A stretch of 37,065 nt of DNA from Onstottus_A sp036505875 (GTDB lineage: Bacteria > Acidobacteriota > Blastocatellia > UBA7656): the NCBI GenBank assembly GCA_036505875.1, contig DASXSR010000263.1, positions 1 through 37,065 of the forward strand. Reading direction: 5' to 3'. The notes below the pieces were generated by a model. That model made no database searches and had not been told where the DNA came from. It saw nothing but the letters and a program-made list of their open reading frames with translations. Shown here piece by piece: positions 33,387 to 37,065 of this stretch. Position numbers and translations under genes: made by a program. Position 1 is the stretch's first letter, and each line of letters opens with the position of its first letter.

Positions 33387-34781
33387 TCACTCCCATTCGC
33401 GGATGTCAACGAAATGCCCCGCGATCGCAGCAGCCGCAGCCATCTGAGGGCTAACCAGATGTGTTCTTCCTCCGCGTCCCTGTCGCCCCTCGAAGTTCCG
33501 GTTCGACGTCGAAGCGCAACGCTCGCCGGGCTGAAGAATGTCTGGATTCATCCCGAGACACATGCTGCAACCCGATTCGCGCCAATCGAAGCCTGCTTGC
33601 TTGAAGATCGAGTCGAGCCCCTCGCGTTCCGCCTGGTGCTTAACCCGTTGGGACCCGGGAACAACCATCGCGTGAAGCCCCTCTGCGACCTTCCGGCCAT
33701 TGATCATGCCGGCTGCTGCGCGAAGGTCTTCAATACGCGAGTTCGTGCACGATCCGATGAACACGCGATCAAGCTTGATCTCTTGAATCGGCGTTCCCGG
33801 TCGAAGCGCCATGTACTCGAGCGCGCGCCGAGCTGCCTTGCGCGAGTTCTCGTCGCTCATCGCTTCCGGGTCTGGAATCACCGCGGTTATGTCTGTCACC
33901 ATCCCCGGATTTGTTCCCCAGCTCACTTGCGGCGCGAGCGATGAGACATCGAGCGCGAGCTCCCGATCAAACGCGGCACCCGCGTCGGATGGCAAAGTCT
34001 TCCAATACTCGACGGCTGCATCGAACGCCTCCGGAGCGAAGGGCCGACCTTCAATATATGCGAACGTCGTATCATCGGGCGCAATCATCCCAGCTCGCGC
34101 GCCGGCTTCGATCGACATATTACACACGGTCATCCGCTCTTCCATAGAGAAGCCGCTGACAGCCTCGCCCGAATATTCGACCACGTGACCATTGGCTCCA
34201 TCTGTTCCAATGGTACGGATGATGTAAAGGATCAAATCCTTTGCGGTGGTTCCCCGCGGTAGCCGACCGTCTATGCGAACAAGAAAGGTCCTGGGTCGCG
34301 ATTGCTGCAAACACTGAGTGGCGAGCACGTGCTCGACCTCGCTCGTGCCGATGCCGAACGCTAACGCGCCGAATGCTCCGTGGGTTGAAGTGTGGCTGTC
34401 ACCACAGACGATAGTCATGCCCGGTTGCGTCAGCCCGAGCTCGGGACCGATAACGTGAACGATTCCTTGATCGGGACTATCCAGTCCGCACAGCTTGATG
34501 CCGAACTCGCTGCAATTTTTTTCCAGCGTGTCGATCTGCGTTTTTGAAATTGGATCGACGATCGGTAGCGATCTGCTGGTTGTCGGAACGTTGTGGTCGA
34601 CGGTAGCGAACGTCAGATCGGGGCGGCGAACGTTGCGTCCAGCCATCCTGAGCCCCTCGAACGCTTGAGGCGAGGTAACTTCGTGAATCAAGTGGCAATC
34701 GATGTATAGGATCGCAGGCTTAGCAGGTTCTTGGTGAACAACGTGACTGTTCCAAATCTTCTCGAATAGAGTTCTCGGCAT
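33387..34781 (-). CDS. leuC: 3-isopropylmalate dehydratase large subunit
   Basis: This aconitase-family subunit has 464 residues from the ATG at 34781, the normal length and start (MPRTLFEKIWNSHVV). The 4Fe-4S cluster ligands are the Cys in FIGSCTNSRIEDL and the two in SGCSMCLGMNPD. Substrate and cluster regions TIVCGDSHTSTHGAFGALAFGIGTSEVEHVLATQ and the final NRNFEGRQGRGGRTHLVSPQMAAAAAI are present. The frame is open 159 codons further upstream, but that overlaps the antisense region of the membrane protein gene and has no LeuC similarity. Only a weak ribosome binding site is seen. A possible promoter lies at 34823-34851. Confidence 0.95.
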   Translation of the reverse strand: MPRTLFEKIWNSHVVHQEPAKPAILYIDCHLIHEVTSPQAFEGLRMAGRNVRRPDLTFATVDHNVPTTSRSLPIVDPISKTQIDTLEKNCSEFGIKLCGLDSPDQGIVHVIGPELGLTQPGMTIVCGDSHTSTHGAFGALAFGIGTSEVEHVLATQCLQQSRPRTFLVRIDGRLPRGTTAKDLILYIIRTIGTDGANGHVVEYSGEAVSGFSMEERMTVCNMSIEAGARAGMIAPDDTTFAYIEGRPFAPEAFDAAVEYWKTLPSDAGAAFDRELALDVSSLAPQVSWGTNPGMVTDITAVIPDPEAMSDENSRKAARRALEYMALRPGTPIQEIKLDRVFIGSCTNSRIEDLRAAAGMINGRKVAEGLHAMVVPGSQRVKHQAEREGLDSIFKQAGFDWRESGCSMCLGMNPDILQPGERCASTSNRNFEGRQGRGGRTHLVSPQMAAAAAIAGHFVDIREWE

Positions 34782-34822
34782 AACTGCTTCTCTTGTTCGC
34801 GGGGCTCGTACCTCGGCAAGAT

Positions 34823-34851
34823 AGTATCGCAGTTCGCGATCACGTGTCCAA
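34823..34851 (-). promoter_or_regulatory. Possible promoter for leuCD
   Basis: On the minus strand TTGGAC (34851-34846) and GATACT (34828-34823) have a 17-base spacer; each matches consensus only partly. Initiation would be near 34816, about 35 bases before the leuC ATG. No leader peptide with Leu codons or attenuator was found. Confidence 0.3.
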
Positions 34852-34854
34852 AGC

Positions 34855-36150
34855 TCACACTGACAAGGCTGCCCCGCAGTGCATGCAGAATCGCGCGCCT
34901 TGAGCGAGCGTGGCCCCGCACTCGCTGCAATTCGCGCGCTCGGTGTCTGAAATGCCGGTGGGAGAAACTGCGGAATGCTCTTCCGGCTTAGGCAGGCTCC
35001 TTGCAGCGCGCTCGAACTTGTCCCGGAGATCTTCCGGCTCCTCTTCTCCCTGCGAAACACCGTCGGGTCGCGCAGGAGGACGATAACCCGCCAGGCCCAG
35101 CGGACTCGTTTGAACCCAGGCTCGACCGTGACCGTATTGCACGGGCATCTGATAACCAAACGCTGAAGTCTGGACCGCTGGCTGCCAATAAAAGCCCGGG
35201 TTGATCTCACGCGCCAGCAGATCAACATCGTACGCTTCCCGTCGGACTCGGCTATCAAAGTAGAGCAACGTGAACGAAACTACCCATATCGGCAAACTCA
35301 GCAACCCCGATATATCTCTGAACGATGTGTAGAGAACACTCCCAATTGGACTGACAAGAAACTCAGACGTCAGCAAGCCCGCGAGATATAACCCTAAAAC
35401 CACCGGGAGCATCAGCGCCGCCAGCATTGAGAGGGATACAAAGTAAGTAAACAGGATTATGGCGGCAACCCGATACCAGTTGCCTTTGCCCAGTCGAATT
35501 GCTCGGCCCAGCGCGTTGCCCGCGGATTCGCCCTCGATCATAACGATCTGTGGGAAAAAAACGACCCGTGCGATAAACAGCATGATCACGAACAGAGCGA
35601 GCCCGACGGCAACGATTATTAATACGGTCATCATCAAGCCCGCCACCCATTGAGGCAGACCCGCGGCGGCAATCGCGCCCGCCAGCAGTCCGACAATCAG
35701 GACCCCGACAAAAGCAACCATCGCGACCGCAAAATAAGCTCCCAAAAAGAAAACCAAAAGGAGCAATCCCATCAACGTTATCGCGCCGATTCGTCGCTTC
35801 GCCGCAGCCCAGCACCCGCGAAGGGTTATGGGCTCGCCCAGCATTAAATGATCGCCAACTACTCGCGATAGCCCGGATACGGTCAGTAGCATCACATACA
35901 TCCAGACTGGGTAGCCCAATCCTCCGACGGCCAACATCAAGATCGCCGGGACCGATACAACACCTGAGCTCGAAGGGCCAGTCAGCAAGGTTGTGTAGCC
36001 ATACCAGAACATCAGCGAGACTACGTAGCCGATGAGAGTGGGCACCGCAGCGATCGCAACAAGCGGAGTGAAATTGCGCCGATAGAGCCGCACCGCTCGA
36101 TCGATAACGTCGCCGGTTGACATCGGCTCGAGTATGGTGAAGCTGGCCAT
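34855..36150 (-). CDS. Multi-pass membrane protein with C-terminal zinc ribbon
   Basis: The 431-residue protein opens FTILEPMSTGDVIDRAVRLYRRNFTPLVAIAAVPTLIGYVV, the pattern of the glycerophosphoryl-diester-phosphodiesterase membrane-domain type families. About six to eight hydrophobic segments follow up to residue 305 (for example LMGLLLLVFFLGAYFAVAM), then SFTLLYFDSRVRREAYDVDLLAREI, a common end of that domain. The tail of about 100 residues is polar and Pro-rich and finishes in a zinc ribbon, CSECGATLAQ and then FCMHCGAAL. No catalytic domain is present. The mRNA may be almost leaderless: TATAAT (minus strand 36168-36163) lies only 12 bases before the ATG and there is no ribosome binding site. 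Function unknown. Confidence 0.75.
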   Translation of the reverse strand: MASFTILEPMSTGDVIDRAVRLYRRNFTPLVAIAAVPTLIGYVVSLMFWYGYTTLLTGPSSSGVVSVPAILMLAVGGLGYPVWMYVMLLTVSGLSRVVGDHLMLGEPITLRGCWAAAKRRIGAITLMGLLLLVFFLGAYFAVAMVAFVGVLIVGLLAGAIAAAGLPQWVAGLMMTVLIIVAVGLALFVIMLFIARVVFFPQIVMIEGESAGNALGRAIRLGKGNWYRVAAIILFTYFVSLSMLAALMLPVVLGLYLAGLLTSEFLVSPIGSVLYTSFRDISGLLSLPIWVVSFTLLYFDSRVRREAYDVDLLAREINPGFYWQPAVQTSAFGYQMPVQYGHGRAWVQTSPLGLAGYRPPARPDGVSQGEEEPEDLRDKFERAARSLPKPEEHSAVSPTGISDTERANCSECGATLAQGARFCMHCGAALSV

Positions 36151-36188
36151 CGATTGCCGAGGATTATAACACGTCGATCTTTGGCGCT

Positions 36189-36545
36189 TTACCGATTGAG
36201 ACCGCCAAGCTGCCGCGTGACGCGTTCTTTGAGCAACTGAACCAGCTCCGGGTCCATGAACTCGAACTCGTCGGGAATGTACAAGCAGATGATTCGCTTG
36301 CGCTGATAGAGGTCCTTGAAGCGGGAATGAATGAGGTTGCGATGTCTTTTCTCCATAACGAAGATCACATCGGCCCAGTCCAGCAACTCGAGACTGAGGG
36401 GAACAGTGGCTCCGTGAGAAAGACCGGCGGATTTGACTTCGAGGTTGGGATAGCTGCTGAAGATCGCCTCAGCCGTTGGGCTGCGCAACCGGTTAGCGTC
36501 GCAGACAAACAGTAGCTTTCTGGCTTCAGGCTTGCTCAGGATCAA
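36189..36545 (-). CDS. Small low-molecular-weight phosphotyrosine-phosphatase-like protein
   Basis: The 118-residue protein has the C-x5-R phosphate loop CDANRLRSPTAEAIF near residue 15, then EVKSAGLS and the segment DWADVIFVMEKRHRNLI. The acidic motif FMDPELVQLLKERV is near the end. It is shorter than classical LMW-PTPs (about 150 residues) and the usual DPY motif is replaced, as in a common bacterial short form. The frame starts at TTG (36545), overlapping the cmk stop by three bases; the exact start is uncertain because GAGG lies very close to this TTG. It probably cleaves a phosphotyrosine or related ester, but activity is inference. Confidence 0.75.
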   Translation of the reverse strand: MILSKPEARKLLFVCDANRLRSPTAEAIFSSYPNLEVKSAGLSHGATVPLSLELLDWADVIFVMEKRHRNLIHSRFKDLYQRKRIICLYIPDEFEFMDPELVQLLKERVTRQLGGLNR

Positions 36546-37065
36546 TCCTCAATTCGCGCAGCGGAGATGCGACTCGGATCCGGCCTTCGCAGCCGCTCTG
36601 CTGCGATCTCGATCACTCGGTCTATCACGCGGTCGAGCGACAAGTCCGAAGTATCAATCAGCACGGCGTCCGGCGCTTTGACAAGCGGTGTCGCCGAGCG
36701 CTGGCGGTCTCGCCGATCGCGTTCTTCAAGCTCTGCTTTGATTTGCTCGAGTGTCACGTCGCGACCGCGCTCGCGTTCCTCGTCGAATCGCCTCTGCGCG
36801 CGGACCTCCAGTGACGCGTCGAGAAAGAGTTTCACTTGTGCGTCCGGGAAGACTTTGGTTCCGATGTCGCGGCCGTCCATTACCACGCCTCCCGCGCGGG
36901 CCATCCCCCTGAGCGTATCGACGACTGCAGCGCGAACTTCCGGGATCGTCGCGACGACGGATGAAGCGTGGCTGACATCGGGCTTTCGTATCTCCGCGGT
37001 GACGTCGCGGCCATCGAGAAGAACTCGCAGGTGATCGGGATCACCTTCGAGTTTGATGTCAGAGT
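36542..37065 (-). CDS. cmk: Cytidylate kinase, C-terminal part (cut by window edge)
   Basis: The frame enters from the window end and codes 173 residues of the C-terminal part. CMP kinase landmarks are LDGRDVTAEIRKPDVSHASSVVATIPEVR, MARAGGVVMDGRDIGTKVFPDAQVKLFLDAS and the LID region with RRFDEERERGRDVTLEQIKAELEERDRRDRQR, then LIDTSDLSLDRVIDRVIE. The P-loop lies outside the window. Cmk phosphorylates CMP and dCMP with ATP. The small phosphatase gene overlaps its stop. Confidence 0.93.
   Translation of the reverse strand, partial: SDIKLEGDPDHLRVLLDGRDVTAEIRKPDVSHASSVVATIPEVRAAVVDTLRGMARAGGVVMDGRDIGTKVFPDAQVKLFLDASLEVRAQRRFDEERERGRDVTLEQIKAELEERDRRDRQRSATPLVKAPDAVLIDTSDLSLDRVIDRVIEIAAERLRRPDPSRISAARIED

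Noticed and set aside
34782..35258. Upstream extension of leuC by 159 codons
   Set aside because: It overlaps the membrane protein gene in another frame, lacks LeuC similarity, and the ATG at 34781 gives the normal LeuC N-terminus and length.

Overview
The window reads as a chromosomal segment of a free-living, probably soil-type Gram-negative bacterium. Gene content (fatty-acid synthesis operon joined to an electron-transfer-flavoprotein module, TPR and PDZ proteins, a large secreted subtilase, a retropepsin/AF2212 gene pair) and the many short palindromic intergenic repeats suggest Acidobacteriota, perhaps class Blastocatellia. That placement is inference; no rRNA gene is present to settle it. 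I saw no tRNA or rRNA gene, no CRISPR array, no transposase and no prophage.

Layout. (1) 1-8875, minus strand: a long co-directional block headed by a consensus sigma70 promoter (8938-8965): yceD, rpmF, plsX, fabD, acpP, fabF, then etfB, etfA and ETF:quinone oxidoreductase. A possible small coupled ORF and the 5' part of a membrane PAS sensor follow. fabH and fabG, usually part of this cluster, are absent, and palindromic repeats occupy their usual places. (2) 9051-15479, plus strand: ECF sigma factor, zinc-type anti-sigma factor and an HtrA-like PDZ protein whose protease triad is not recognisable; then a PMT/ArnT-like glycosyltransferase, a YbhN-like membrane protein and a small secreted protein. 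(3) 15481-17142, minus: a stand-alone receiver domain, a terminator, a start-less coding remnant and a VanY/M15-like peptidase. (4) 17186-21181, plus: a 1112-residue KP-43-type subtilase and a RidA protein. (5) 21202-22209, minus: a secreted TPR protein. (6) 22347-26740, plus: a TPR-sigma54 activator and an acyl-CoA dehydrogenase, both with good promoters. (7) 26715-30934, minus: creatininase family, sulfatase and DinB (overlapping genes), a decayed retropepsin gene with its AF2212-type partner, a decayed second DinB copy and a DUF4145 protein. (8) 31031-37065, minus: benzoate-CoA-ligase-like enzyme, leuD, leuC, a membrane protein with a zinc ribbon, a small phosphotyrosine-phosphatase-like protein and the end of cmk.

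How the genes fit together. The acyl-CoA dehydrogenase, ETF and ETF:quinone oxidoreductase would pass electrons from acyl-CoA oxidation to the quinone pool, while the fab block makes acyl chains. The aromatic acyl-CoA ligase could feed the same chain. LeuCD perform the isomerase step of leucine synthesis. The ECF operon looks like an envelope-stress regulator with a non-catalytic PDZ sensor.

The most unusual signals are six different families of palindromic repeat, all between genes, one of which supplies the last codons of leuD; the catalytically dead HtrA-like protein; the retropepsin gene that has lost its catalytic middle; and the start-less 79-codon frame lying directly against an intrinsic terminator. 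I did not find a convincing wholly new defence or mobile system.
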